Source of the DNA: Dryocola clanedunensis_A
GTDB taxonomy: Bacteria; Pseudomonadota; Gammaproteobacteria; Enterobacterales; Enterobacteriaceae
DNA: 64,000 nucleotides
Assembly: GCA_038405435.1 (NCBI GenBank)
Contig: JBBYHZ010000001.1
Direction: 5' to 3' (one strand)
Shown: in pieces, positions 19,165 to 28,369 of the stretch
Numbering within the stretch: position 1 is the first letter of the stretch
Layout of the letters: the number at the start of each line of letters is the position of its first letter
Notes under the pieces: generated by a model
Seen by the model: only the letters and a program-made list of their open reading frames with translations
The model's database searches: none
What the model was told of the DNA's origin: nothing
Translations under genes and position numbers: made by a program

Positions 19165-20912
19165 TCTTCCTGCTCTTCAGCACGCAAACTTTCGCAGGTC
19201 TGTTCGATAACCAGGGCAAATCGCAGTTCGTCCCGGTCGATCAGGCTTTTGCCTTTGATTTCCAGCAGTCCGGCAGCCAGCTCAACCTGAACTGGCAGAT
19301 TAAACCTGGCTACTATCTGTATCGCCAGCAGATCAAGCTCAACCCGGCTCAGGCAGAGATTGCTCCGCCCGCCCTGCCGAAGGCGGCCTGGCACGAAGAT
19401 GAGTTCTACGGCAAAACCGAGATTTACACCGATAAGCTGAACCTGCCGGTGACGGTGAACGCCGCCGCCAAAGGCGCGACGCTAAGCGTGACCTACCAGG
19501 GCTGCGCCGAAGCCGGGTTCTGCTATCCGCCGGAAACAAAAACCGTTCCGCTGAGTGAGGTCGTGGCTTCTGAAGAAAGTCGCCCTCACCCTACCCCTCT
19601 CCCCCAGGAGAGGGGACAAACCAGTGCAGAGCACTCTTCCTCCCTCTCCTCCTCTGGGGAGAGGGCCGGGGTGAGGGGAGCAGGCGACATAGAGTCTAAC
19701 CAGCTCCCGTTCTCCGCTCTGTGGGCATTCCTGATCGGCATCGGCATCGCCTTCACGCCGTGCGTGCTGCCGATGTACCCGCTGATCTCCAGCATCGTAC
19801 TGGGCGGTAAACAGCGCCTCTCCACCGGACGCGCGCTGCTGCTGGCATTTATCTACGTGCAGGGGATGGCCCTGACCTACACTGCGCTGGGCCTGGTGGT
19901 TGCGGCTGCGGGATTACAGTTCCAGGCCGCGCTGCAGCACCCGTACGTGCTAATCGGCCTGTCGGTGCTGTTTGTACTGCTGGCGGCGTCCATGTTCGGG
20001 ATGTTCACCCTGCAACTCCCCTCTTCCCTGCAAACGCGCCTTACGCTGATGAGCAACCGCCAGCAGGGTGGTTCGGCGGGCGGCGTTTTTGCAATGGGCG
20101 CGCTGGCAGGGTTGATTTGCTCGCCGTGCACCACCGCACCGCTTAGCGCCATTCTGCTGTATATCGCGCAGAGCGGGAACATGTGGCTCGGCGGCGGCAC
20201 GCTCTATCTTTACGCGCTGGGCATGGGCCTGCCGCTGATCCTGATCACCGTCTTCGGCAACCGCCTGCTGCCGAAAAGCGGCCCGTGGATGGAAACGGTC
20301 AAAATTGCCTTCGGCTTTGTGATCCTGGCGCTGCCGGTATTCCTGCTCGAACGCGTGCTGGGGGACGTCTGGGGCTTGCGTCTGTGGGGGCTGCTGGGCG
20401 TGGCGTTCTTCTGCTGGGCGTTTATCACCAGCCTGCAGGCCAGCAAACCGTGGATGCGCCTGGTGCAAATCATCCTGCTGGGTGCCGCGCTTGTTAGCGC
20501 GAAGCCGCTTCAGGACTGGGCGTTTGGCACGGCGGTTACCGCCAGCCAGCCTCACCTGAACTTCACACGTATTGCTAACGTCGATCAGCTTGACCAGGCG
20601 CTGACGCAGGCCAAAGGTAAACCGGTCATGCTGGACCTTTATGCAGACTGGTGCGTGGCCTGTAAAGAGTTCGAGAAATATACCTTTAGCGATCCGCAGG
20701 TTCAGAAGCAGCTCGCAAATACCGTGCTGCTCCAGGCAGATGTCACTGCCAATAACGCGCAGGATGTGGCACTGTTAAAGCATCTGAACGTATTAGGCCT
20801 GCCGACGATTCTGTTCTTTGATGCCGAAGGCCAGGAGCGTCCTGCCGCCCGCGTCACGGGCTTTATGGACGCCAGCGCTTTCGACACGCATTTGCGCAAA
20901 CAGGCGCAGTAA
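19140..20912 (+). CDS. dsbD: Thiol:disulfide interchange protein DsbD, with an in-frame repeat insertion
   Basis: 590 residues against about 565 in E. coli. It carries electrons from cytoplasmic thioredoxin across the inner membrane to DsbC, DsbG and CcmG. Order: signal peptide (1-19), N-terminal immunoglobulin-like domain with a Cys pair in GCAEAGFCYPPET, eight-span domain with Cys in TPCVLPMYPL and SPCTTAPL, and C-terminal thioredoxin domain with CVAC in DLYADWCVACKEFEKY. The added length is a low-complexity linker (about residues 147-181, RPHPTPLPQERG through GERAGVRG) encoded by a genomic repeat at 19579-19680. All six functional cysteines are kept, so the protein is probably active. Confidence 0.95.
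   Translation: MALRIFTLIFLLFSTQTFAGLFDNQGKSQFVPVDQAFAFDFQQSGSQLNLNWQIKPGYYLYRQQIKLNPAQAEIAPPALPKAAWHEDEFYGKTEIYTDKLNLPVTVNAAAKGATLSVTYQGCAEAGFCYPPETKTVPLSEVVASEESRPHPTPLPQERGQTSAEHSSSLSSSGERAGVRGAGDIESNQLPFSALWAFLIGIGIAFTPCVLPMYPLISSIVLGGKQRLSTGRALLLAFIYVQGMALTYTALGLVVAAAGLQFQAALQHPYVLIGLSVLFVLLAASMFGMFTLQLPSSLQTRLTLMSNRQQGGSAGGVFAMGALAGLICSPCTTAPLSAILLYIAQSGNMWLGGGTLYLYALGMGLPLILITVFGNRLLPKSGPWMETVKIAFGFVILALPVFLLERVLGDVWGLRLWGLLGVAFFCWAFITSLQASKPWMRLVQIILLGAALVSAKPLQDWAFGTAVTASQPHLNFTRIANVDQLDQALTQAKGKPVMLDLYADWCVACKEFEKYTFSDPQVQKQLANTVLLQADVTANNAQDVALLKHLNVLGLPTILFFDAEGQERPAARVTGFMDASAFDTHLRKQAQ
19579..19680. repeat. Interspersed GC-rich repeat inserted in the dsbD reading frame
   Basis: The block opens with CGCCCTCACCCTACCCCTC and closes with GGGGAGAGGGCCGGGGTGAG, so its ends form a large inverted repeat. 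The closing half is the reverse complement of the intergenic copy at 12371-12395, apart from one base. It keeps the dsbD frame open and falls in the linker between the periplasmic domain and the first membrane span. Confidence 0.8.
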
Positions 20913-20958
20913 ACAACACTAATGTGGGATAACCCGTTGAACGACGGAGGAGAATACC

Positions 20959-21534
20959 GTGCAACGCGAAGACGTACTTGAGCACGCCCTGCACGTCCTT
21001 GAACGTGAAGGGATTGCCAGCACCACCCTGGAGATGGTCGCAGGTGAGGCGGACCAGCCGCTGCATGACATCGAAAAATACTGGCCCGACAGCGAAGCGC
21101 TGCTGTACGACGCGCTGCGCTACCTGAGCCAGCAGGCCGAGGCCTGGCGCCGTCAGTTCATGCTCGACGATTCACTGTCGATTGAGCAAAAGCTGATGAA
21201 GCGCTATGAGGCTCTGACCGAATGCGTCAACAATGAGCGCTATCCCGGCTGCCTGTTCATTGCCGCCTGCACGCTTTATCCCGATCCTTCCCACCCTGTT
21301 CATCAGCTGGCCGACCAGCAGAAAAAACGGGCGTGGGAGTACACTCACGAGCTGCTGACCCAGCTTGAGGTGGACGATCCGGTGATGGTCGCCCATCAGA
21401 TGGACCTGGTGCTGGAAGGCTGCCTGAGCAAGCTGCTGGTCAACCGTAGCCAGGCGGACATCGATACCGCTCAGCGTCTTGCGGAAGATATTCTGCGCTT
21501 TGCCCAGTGCCGCAAGGGCGGCGCGCTGACCTGA
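20959..21534 (+). CDS. dscR: TetR-family regulator DscR (YjdC)
   Basis: 191 residues from a GTG start with GGAGGAG upstream. The N-terminal TetR-type HTH (MQREDVLEHALHVLEREGIASTTLEMVA) is followed by a ligand domain with PGCLFIAACTLYPDP. It matches enteric YjdC, located downstream of dsbD. The two genes are 46 bp apart in the same direction and are likely to share a transcript. Confidence 0.88.
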   Translation: MQREDVLEHALHVLEREGIASTTLEMVAGEADQPLHDIEKYWPDSEALLYDALRYLSQQAEAWRRQFMLDDSLSIEQKLMKRYEALTECVNNERYPGCLFIAACTLYPDPSHPVHQLADQQKKRAWEYTHELLTQLEVDDPVMVAHQMDLVLEGCLSKLLVNRSQADIDTAQRLAEDILRFAQCRKGGALT

Positions 21535-21536
21535 GG

Positions 21537-22139
21537 CTAGCCGAGAAATCCTGCCCAGGCTGAAGCCAGCAAGCACAGCGCCATCCCCCGTTGGAACCAG
21601 ACGAGTGATGTCGTTGTGCGAAATACCCTTTCCACCGCCTTCCCCAGCAAAGCCCAGCAGCTCAGGCAGAGCAAAGAAATCAGTAAAAACCACCCTGAGA
21701 GCAGTAACACCCCCTGCAAAGGCTGCGTCCCCTGAGGAGCAAACAGGCTGACCACCGCCAGCGCCATCATCCACGTTTTAGGATTAATAAGCTGCAACAG
21801 TGCCGCCGCCCGACAGCTAAATGGACGCAGAGCGTCATCCCTGAGGTTCGCCGCCGGTGCGCTAAATAGCTGCCAGCTCAGCCAGCTTAACCAGAGCGCG
21901 CCAGCCCAGCTCATGACGTCCCGTATCACAGGATACTGACGTAATAACTCCCCCGCTCCCGCACCGGAAATAAAGACGATAAGACAGGCGGCAAAACACG
22001 CCCCGAACACCGCCGGAAGCGTCGCCCTCACGCCGAAGCGCTGGCTGTTAGCCAGAATCAAAATATTGGTCGGTCCCGGGGTGATGGAAGCCACAAAGGC
22101 AAAAAGCAAAAATGGGGCAACAGAAGAAAGCTGGCTCAC
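21537..22139 (-). CDS. LysE-family amino acid exporter
   Basis: 200-residue inner-membrane protein with about six spans. The start FAFVASITPGPTNILILANSQRFG and the INPKTWMMAL segment are hallmarks of the LysE/RhtB family. The exported compound cannot be told from sequence; EamB-like exporters of cysteine/O-acetylserine and basic amino acid exporters are both possible. It lies 54 bp downstream of an AraC-type regulator on the same strand, which probably controls it. Not at this position in E. coli K-12. Confidence 0.82.
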   Translation of the reverse strand: MSQLSSVAPFLLFAFVASITPGPTNILILANSQRFGVRATLPAVFGACFAACLIVFISGAGAGELLRQYPVIRDVMSWAGALWLSWLSWQLFSAPAANLRDDALRPFSCRAAALLQLINPKTWMMALAVVSLFAPQGTQPLQGVLLLSGWFLLISLLCLSCWALLGKAVERVFRTTTSLVWFQRGMALCLLASAWAGFLG

Positions 22140-22193
22140 GGTTCAGCAACTCCGGTGATGGTCTGAACCCTGACTTTTACCTTTTTTGCCCGG

Positions 22194-23027
22194 CTAGTCT
22201 GGAAGGTTTGTGCACAACCTGCGGTAATGGGCCGGCGACAGGCGATAGGCACGCTGGAACCAGCGGCCTAAATGGCTTTGATCCGCAAACCCCAGCGCGG
22301 CCGCAACGTTGACCGGCAGCTCTCCCTTAGCGAGAAGCGCCCTCGCCCGCGCAAGACGTAGCTGGACGAGCCAGGCATGTGGCGCAAGATGAAATTCTCT
22401 TTTGAAGCAGCGGGTCAGCGTAAATCTGTCCGTCTGCGTTTCCCGCGCCAGGTCTGACAAACCGATATTCTCGCCTATGTGCGCATGCAGATAATCCCTG
22501 GCGCGGTGCGCAATGGCCGTACTGCGGACCTGCGAAGACAGACGCTTTCGCCACTCGCAGTGGCCAGTGAGCTGCCCTAAAAGATTATCCATCGTGTTTT
22601 GCTGCACAATCCTCATCTCTTCGCCGTGCAGGGCCTGAAACGCGCCAGAAATTGCCTGCGCGAGCCGGGGGTCATGTGCAATCGTGCGGCAAAAATGCAG
22701 CGAATAGCTGGAAGGCGTGCTTTCAAATAGTCCCTGAAGTGTTCTCGTCAGCCACTGCTCGTCGAGATAAAACGTCAGGTAGGTAAAACCGCCCGCAACC
22801 GGAGCGTCACCGTCGTGGATCTCCCCAGGCTCAAGCAAAAAAACATCGCCGGGCGTGCTGTGATGGCGTTCCCTGCGGCAGTGGAACTGCTGCGTGCCCG
22901 CAAGCGTGATGCCGACAAGATAGCTGTCGTGCCAGTGGGGGTCGTATGCGTGGCCCTCAAAATGGGCCCGAATCGTCTCTATGCCCGTCTCGCCATGTTG
23001 GTGTAGTTCAACCCAGTCTTGTGCCAT
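22194..23027 (-). CDS. AraC-family transcriptional regulator
   Basis: 277 residues. The N-terminal cupin-like ligand domain (HWHDSYLVGITLAGTQQFHC, STPGDVFLLEPGEIHDG) is followed by a C-terminal double HTH from about residue 175 (IGLSDLARETQTDRFTLTRCFKREF, VNVAAALGFADQSHLGRWFQRAY). Regulators of this type often sit next to LysE-type exporters and sense the exported amino acid, as inferred here for the gene at 21537-22139. Confidence 0.88.
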   Translation of the reverse strand: MAQDWVELHQHGETGIETIRAHFEGHAYDPHWHDSYLVGITLAGTQQFHCRRERHHSTPGDVFLLEPGEIHDGDAPVAGGFTYLTFYLDEQWLTRTLQGLFESTPSSYSLHFCRTIAHDPRLAQAISGAFQALHGEEMRIVQQNTMDNLLGQLTGHCEWRKRLSSQVRSTAIAHRARDYLHAHIGENIGLSDLARETQTDRFTLTRCFKREFHLAPHAWLVQLRLARARALLAKGELPVNVAAALGFADQSHLGRWFQRAYRLSPAHYRRLCTNLPD

Positions 23028-23209
23028 TTCCCCTCCTGATTCCAGCCTGCCAGAATTTGCAACCGCGCGAAAAATGTCTGGAAGATTTGTGCATTATCGC
23101 CACCGAAGGGCAAACAACGCCTCAGATTGACGCAAAGTTAAGCGATTGAACAGTTTTCCCTGAAATATGATTGACGCCCAACGGCCTTTACGGTTTAATG
23201 CGCCCCGTT

Positions 23210-23285
23210 GCCCGGATAGCTCAGTCGGTAGAGCAGGGGATTGAAAATCCCCGTGTCCTTGGTTCGATTCCGAGTCCGGGCACCA
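23210..23285 (+). tRNA. pheU: tRNA-Phe (GAA)
   Basis: 76 nt including the encoded CCA. The acceptor stem pairs GCCCGGA with TCCGGGC, the anticodon arm is GGGGA-TTGAAAA-TCCCC with anticodon GAA, and the T arm contains GGTTCGATTCC. The position next to dscR matches E. coli pheU, a known integration site for genomic islands. Confidence 0.97.
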
Positions 23286-23675
23286 CTATTTAAAGAAACC
23301 AGCCTAAGGGCTGGTTTTTTGCTTTCTGGCATCTGGACTCGTCATCGAATTTGGTTCGATTATTCGCTGCGAGCAGCTCACCCCTTCGGGGCCAGCGCGA
23401 AGAGCGCGCAGTTCAAACTGCCTGCGGCGTTAGTCCGAGTCCGGGCCCCACTATTTAAAGAACCCAGCCTATGGCTGGGTTTTTGCTTTTCTGCGTCTGG
23501 ACTCGTCATCGAATTTGGTTCAATTACTCGCTGCGAGCAGCTCACCCCTTCGGGGCCAGCGCGAAGAGCGCGCTGTTCAAACGCCTGCGGCGTTAGTCCG
23601 AGTCCGGGCACCACTGTTTTAAGAACCCAGCCTATGGCTGGGTTTTTGCTTTTCTGCGTCTGGACTCGTCATCGG
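23269..23675 (+). repeat. Tandem repeat of tRNA-Phe 3' end plus terminator
   Basis: TCCGAGTCCGGG and the following bases of the tRNA tail recur at 23269, 23434 and 23597 (periods 165 and 163 bp). Each copy is followed by a hairpin-plus-T terminator (23297-23320, 23461-23484, 23624-23647), and the linker with GCAGCTCACCCCTTCGGGGC occurs twice. The second tail has GCCCCA in place of GCACCA. The 5' part of the tRNA is not repeated, so these are tails and not extra tRNA genes. Such tails look like att-site remnants. Confidence 0.8.
23297..23320 (+). terminator. tRNA-Phe terminator
   Basis: AACCAGCC-TAAG-GGCTGGTT followed by TTTT, 12 bp after the tRNA CCA end. Two degenerate copies follow in the tandem repeat. 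Confidence 0.88.
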
Positions 23676-24382
23676 ACACATCAACGCCCCTGCCCCGATC
23701 ATTGACCTCGCCCATAATATTCAGCTAATCGGCACTCTCTTCACGCGGCTTCCGACCCTGGCCCTGTTTCATTTATGGTCTGAAAACTTATCAAATCATA
23801 AAAAAAATATTATTCTCGCCTTTCTATTATTCATCAGCTTTATGAAACACGTAAAAGACAATCACTCAACCAATATTAAACCCGTCCTTTTAGACATACA
23901 TACAGGCGAAACGGGAAAATTAGGAATATCTTTAGGTTTTTGTTCCCTCACTGCATTGCAGTCTGCTTTCATTTTACTTAACCTACCCAATAAGAAATAA
24001 GAAATTTTTATTTGCAAAGCTTACCGACGAATAAATTAAGCAGAATTATAGCTTCTACAAATATTATTTGCATAACAAAACATACAGTATCTAATAACAA
24101 ACCTGCTGGGTAGGTTACCATCAAAAATGACCGGCGCGATGAACACATAAATAACTATAGTGCAAAGCGTTAAAAAATCAGGCGTTAAGCGTTTGAAAAA
24201 GCGGCTTTACTTTTGTTGAAAAACATAAGTTCGGGGATGGATTTATATATCTTTCCGGGGGCTTATTTTGAAGTAGGGTGTACTGCGGCGTCTCCGTAGA
24301 AACGCTCAATAATGGAAATGAATGGCGTAGAAATATGCCAACTACAACTGCGATGTAATATTACATCCTTAAAGGAATAGAA
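23676..24382. other. AT-rich gap before the fimbrial operon
   Basis: No complete gene is visible. On the plus strand a frame is open from about 23623 to a TAA at 23998 (reading GTLFTRLPTLALFHLWSEN and on), but its first ATG is at 23843. It could be the 3' remnant of a lost gene. The rest probably holds the fimbrial promoter. I saw no paired inverted repeats like the fimS switch and no recombinase gene. Confidence 0.4.
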
Positions 24383-24913
24383 ATGAAAAAGACTCTGATG
24401 ACTGCCGCCATTCTGGCGACCACGGCTCTCACTTCAAGCGTTGTTGCCGCAAGCGACGGCCAGATTAACTTCACCGGTGAAATCATTACTGCTGCATGTT
24501 CAGTAACTAACACCCCGTCTGCTCCGCTGACCGTTGCTTTGGGCAAAGTGTCTAAAGGTGCCTTTACCGGCGCTGGTACAACTGCCTCACCAACCACTTT
24601 CCAGCTGGAATTAACATCTTGCCCTGACACCGCATCTTCTGCTTCTGTGCGCTTTGACGGCACTAGCGTCACTGGCGATACCAGCATACTGGCGCTGAAC
24701 GCGGCTACCGGCGTGGCTACTGGCGTTGGTATCCAGATCTCTGATGACGCTGGCGCAGTTGTTTCATTATTCCAGCCGTCTAAAACTTACACCCTGGCAG
24801 AAGCCCCAGCGGTGAACAAGCTGGGCTTTGTTGCCCGTTATATCGCTACCGCAACCACCATTACTGCTGGTCCGGCAAACTCCACTGCCAACTTTACTAT
24901 TAACTACAACTAA
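24383..24913 (+). CDS. Type 1-like major fimbrial subunit
   Basis: 176 residues: signal peptide MKKTLMTAAILATTALTSSVVA, then a pilin domain with a Cys pair (TAACSVTN and LTSCPDT) and the C-terminal beta strand ending FTINYN with the penultimate Tyr. This is the donor-strand-complementing pilin fold of chaperone-usher fimbriae. First and, by position, most abundant product of the operon. A 93-bp spacer follows before the chaperone. The gene is more AT-rich than the core. Confidence 0.9.
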   Translation: MKKTLMTAAILATTALTSSVVAASDGQINFTGEIITAACSVTNTPSAPLTVALGKVSKGAFTGAGTTASPTTFQLELTSCPDTASSASVRFDGTSVTGDTSILALNAATGVATGVGIQISDDAGAVVSLFQPSKTYTLAEAPAVNKLGFVARYIATATTITAGPANSTANFTINYN

Positions 24914-25006
24914 GTTTATTTCTGCTGTTGATACAGCAACTTAATACTGACCAGAGGGCCAGATAAGTTAGAGCTGGCCCTTTAATTACTTAAAGCGGAC
25001 TGAAAA

Positions 25007-25684
25007 ATGCGAATTTTACCTGGAACTCTGTTGGCGGCCTTACTTCTTAGCACCAGCATGGCTCATGCAGGCGTTATTGTTGGCGGCACACGCCTTATTT
25101 ATGATGCCAGCAAAAAGGAATCTTCTCTTAACATCAGCAATCCAGATGACGTCCCTTATTTAATTCAGGCCTGGGTTGAAAGTAAAGACGGCGAAACGGC
25201 CAAACCTCCCTTTATCGTTACCCCACCCCTCTTCAGGCTGGAAGGCGGTCAGGAAAACGTACTACGCGTTGTACAGGCGGGGGGGAATTTGCCGACAGAT
25301 AAAGAATCCCTCTACTGGATGAGTATTAAATCTATCCCCTCAGCGACTAAAGAATATTCGGGAAACACTCTGCAAATTGCAGTTAAAACACGCATCAAAC
25401 TAATTTACCGTCCTAAAAGTATTAAAGGCGTGGCAGAAGATGTCACCGATAAGCTGAGATGGTCACGCAGTGGAAGCAAAATAACGGTCACCAACCCAAC
25501 GCCATTTTATATGAATTTCCACCAGGTTACCTTCGGTGGCAAAAAGGTTGAGGATGTCACCTTTGTCGCACCAGGCAGCAGCAGCACCTATGTCGTTCCG
25601 AAGGGAGCCTCAGCAAATAAAATCAGCTGGAAAATTATCAGTGACTACGGCGGCTCCGGCAAGGAGCACAGCGCTTCATTATAG
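25007..25684 (+). CDS. Fimbrial periplasmic chaperone (PapD/FimC family)
   Basis: 225 residues with signal MRILPGTLLAALLLSTSMAHA. The chaperone binds pilins in the periplasm by donor-strand complementation. Seen: GVIVGGTRLIYDASKKESSLNI with the cleft Arg, the G1 strand area, and the cleft Lys in KTRIKLIYRPKS. It is followed by the usher. Confidence 0.92.
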   Translation: MRILPGTLLAALLLSTSMAHAGVIVGGTRLIYDASKKESSLNISNPDDVPYLIQAWVESKDGETAKPPFIVTPPLFRLEGGQENVLRVVQAGGNLPTDKESLYWMSIKSIPSATKEYSGNTLQIAVKTRIKLIYRPKSIKGVAEDVTDKLRWSRSGSKITVTNPTPFYMNFHQVTFGGKKVEDVTFVAPGSSSTYVVPKGASANKISWKIISDYGGSGKEHSASL

Positions 25685-25779
25685 ATGACAGCGATGCCTG
25701 AAAAATAAAATATCCCTGCACAGGCAGTGCAGGAAAGGACACAGGATCTGAGGATCCTGAAGCCTATGGAGCTAAATGG

Positions 25780-28350
25780 ATGAATAGCGCTAAAAAAGGG
25801 CACAGCTCGCGGGCTGCCCCGCGTAAACACCGCCTTGCCTGGCTGATAGCCGGGCAGCTGGCACTGATGGGGGGAACCTTTACGAAAGCACACGCAAGGG
25901 AGTTTTTTAACCCTGCTTTGCTGGAGCTTGATTCTGTACAGGGCGCCAGCGACATCGACCTCACCATGTTCGAAGAACAAGGTACACAGCCGCCTGGCAC
26001 CTATCACGTCGATATTTATGTGAACAATGACATGGTGGATACCCGCGACGTAGAGTTTCAGCTGAAAAAAACGGCCGATGGCCCGGAGCGGCTGGAGCCC
26101 TGCCTGAGCGTAAAGCAGCTTAGCGAAATGGGTGTGAAGACGGACCATTTCCCGGCGCTCGGCAGCGCTGAGGAGCAATGTGCCAACCTTTCAGCTATAC
26201 CTCAGGCCAGCGCAGATTTTCGTTTCAGTTCTCAGCAACTGCTGCTCAGCTTCCCCCAGGCTTCTGTCTCAAAGCAGCCGCGTGGCTACGTGTCCAAAAC
26301 ACAGTGGGACGAGGGTATTACCGCGCTGTTAATGAACTACAGCATCAGCGGCTCTAATACCTACGCCGGTACTGCCAATACCTCTGACTCAAATAATCAA
26401 TATGCCAACCTGAGGCCCGGGATAAATATTGGTCCATGGCGATTACGTAACTACTCCACGTGGAACCGTGACAGCGAAGGACAGCAGCAATGGAAATCCG
26501 TTTATACCTACGCCCAGCGGGCGATCGCCCCTCTGGACGCTTCCCTTACGCTTGGTGACAGCAACTCGCCGAGTGAGATCTTTGACGGCGTGCCCTTCAG
26601 GGGAGCGCAAATAGCTTCTGACGATGAAATGCTGCCGGACAGCATGCGAGGCTACGCGCCCGTAGTGCGGGGCATCGCGCGAACTAACGCGGAAGTTATT
26701 ATTCGTCAGGACGGCTACACCATTTATCAAAGCTATGTCTCCCCGGGCGCATTCGAAATTAACGATATGTACCCTACCGGCGGCAACGGCGACCTCGACG
26801 TCACCATTAAGGAAGCCGACGGCAGTGAACAGCACCTCATCGTGCCTTATGCTTCCCTGCCGGTTTTGCAGCGTGAAGGCCGCCTGAAATACTCCCTGAC
26901 CTATGGTCAGTACCGCGCCTACGATGACAGCGTGGATAAAGTCATGTTCGGTCAGGGCACGGCCATGTACGGCCTGCCGAGCGGCTTCACCCTCTACACC
27001 GGCGGACAATTTGCAGAAAAATATCAGTCGGCTGCATTAGGCGTGGGCAAAAACATTGGTGAAATGGGGGCGCTTTCCGTTGATTTAACCCAGGCGTGGT
27101 CCACGCCGAAAAATACGGAAGAACAGTCGGGACAATCCTGGCGCATTCGTTACAGTAAAAATATCGTTCGCACCGGGACCAACTTCGCCATCGCGGGCTA
27201 CCGTTACTCCACAAAAGGGTTCTACAGCCTCAACGAAATTCTGGATACCTGGCGTGACAGCAGCGCACCGTTAAACGATCAGCGCCGCCGCAACCGGACT
27301 GAATTCACCATGAACCAGGAGTTAGGTGAAGTGGCGGGATCGCTGGCAGTTAGCTGGATGAGCGAAGACTACTGGAACAGTAATCGCACCATGCGCTCCA
27401 TCGGTGCCAGCTACAACAACAGCTGGAACGGCATCAGCTACGGCCTTAACTACAGCTACAACATCAATAGCCAGGATACCGGCTCCGGTAAAACTTACGA
27501 ACGCGACCAGATCTTAGGTTTCAACATCACCGTGCCGTTCAGCCGCTTTGAACACAATACCAACGCCACCTACGGCATCAGCAGCAGTAAAAAAGGCAAT
27601 ACTTCGCAGAACCTGGGGATTAACGGCACCCTGCTCGATGACGACAACCTTAGCTGGAGCGCGCAGGAAACCTACGGCAATAAAGGCGTTGGCTATGGCG
27701 GCAACCTGAGTACGGACTACCGTGGCGCCTATGGTGAAGTCAACGCTGGCTACGCCTGGGATAACTCATCTAAGCGTCTCAACTATGGGCTGCAGGGCGG
27801 CATTATCGCCCATGAAAACGGCATCACCTTTGGGCAACCACTGGGCGAAACCGTTGCCCTGGTTAAAGCACCTGGTGCCGCTGGCGTAAACATCAGTAAC
27901 CAGACAGGGGTCAAAACCGACTGGCGCGGCTATGCCATCGTGCCTTATTCAAGCCCGTACCGTAAAAACATGGTGCAGCTGAATACTGAAACCTTACCTG
28001 AAAACGTGGACTTAACGCTGACCACCCAGGCCGTCGTGCCAACGCGTGGGGCAGTCGTGCGGGCAAACTTTGAGGCCAACGTAGGATACCGAATTCTGAT
28101 GTCTCTCCTGCGGGCCAATGGCAGCGTGGTGCCGTTCGGCGCAGTGGTCAACGACCCACAGCAGAAAACAGCTCAGGGTTTCCTGGTAGGGGATGCAGGC
28201 CAGGTCTATTTAACAGGGATGGCCGACAGCGGCACGCTGCAGGTGAAATGGGGAGCCGACGACGAACAAAGCTGCACGGTATCGTACCGCCTGGATCAAC
28301 AAAATTCTCAGGACACGGCCGTCAAGATAATGACCGGCAAGTGTCTGTAA
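25780..28350 (+). CDS. Outer membrane fimbrial usher (FimD family)
   Basis: 856 residues. The start at 25780 gives a long signal peptide ending near residue 38 (FTKAHA). Then come the N-terminal chaperone-binding domain (REFFNPALLEL), the 24-strand barrel with plug (IARTNAEVIIRQDGYTIYQSYVSPGAFEI), and C-terminal domains ending in a Cys pair (SCTVSYRL and GKCL). It forms the assembly and secretion pore for the fimbria. It is 95 bp after the chaperone and 19 bp before the adhesin. Confidence 0.94.
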   Translation: MNSAKKGHSSRAAPRKHRLAWLIAGQLALMGGTFTKAHAREFFNPALLELDSVQGASDIDLTMFEEQGTQPPGTYHVDIYVNNDMVDTRDVEFQLKKTADGPERLEPCLSVKQLSEMGVKTDHFPALGSAEEQCANLSAIPQASADFRFSSQQLLLSFPQASVSKQPRGYVSKTQWDEGITALLMNYSISGSNTYAGTANTSDSNNQYANLRPGINIGPWRLRNYSTWNRDSEGQQQWKSVYTYAQRAIAPLDASLTLGDSNSPSEIFDGVPFRGAQIASDDEMLPDSMRGYAPVVRGIARTNAEVIIRQDGYTIYQSYVSPGAFEINDMYPTGGNGDLDVTIKEADGSEQHLIVPYASLPVLQREGRLKYSLTYGQYRAYDDSVDKVMFGQGTAMYGLPSGFTLYTGGQFAEKYQSAALGVGKNIGEMGALSVDLTQAWSTPKNTEEQSGQSWRIRYSKNIVRTGTNFAIAGYRYSTKGFYSLNEILDTWRDSSAPLNDQRRRNRTEFTMNQELGEVAGSLAVSWMSEDYWNSNRTMRSIGASYNNSWNGISYGLNYSYNINSQDTGSGKTYERDQILGFNITVPFSRFEHNTNATYGISSSKKGNTSQNLGINGTLLDDDNLSWSAQETYGNKGVGYGGNLSTDYRGAYGEVNAGYAWDNSSKRLNYGLQGGIIAHENGITFGQPLGETVALVKAPGAAGVNISNQTGVKTDWRGYAIVPYSSPYRKNMVQLNTETLPENVDLTLTTQAVVPTRGAVVRANFEANVGYRILMSLLRANGSVVPFGAVVNDPQQKTAQGFLVGDAGQVYLTGMADSGTLQVKWGADDEQSCTVSYRLDQQNSQDTAVKIMTGKCL

Positions 28351-28369
28351 TAATTAAGGAGAAGACGCT

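Noticed and set aside
23434..23614. Extra tRNA genes in the tandem tail repeats
   Set aside because: Only the T-arm end and acceptor 3' part are repeated; no anticodon arm or 5' half is present.
23241..23705. Open frame across the tRNA-Phe tail and its repeats
   Set aside because: It starts inside the tRNA and reads through repeats and terminators; its internal repetition mirrors the DNA repeat.
24001..24382. Possible invertible fimbrial switch
   Set aside because: No matched inverted repeats and no FimB/FimE-type recombinase gene nearby.
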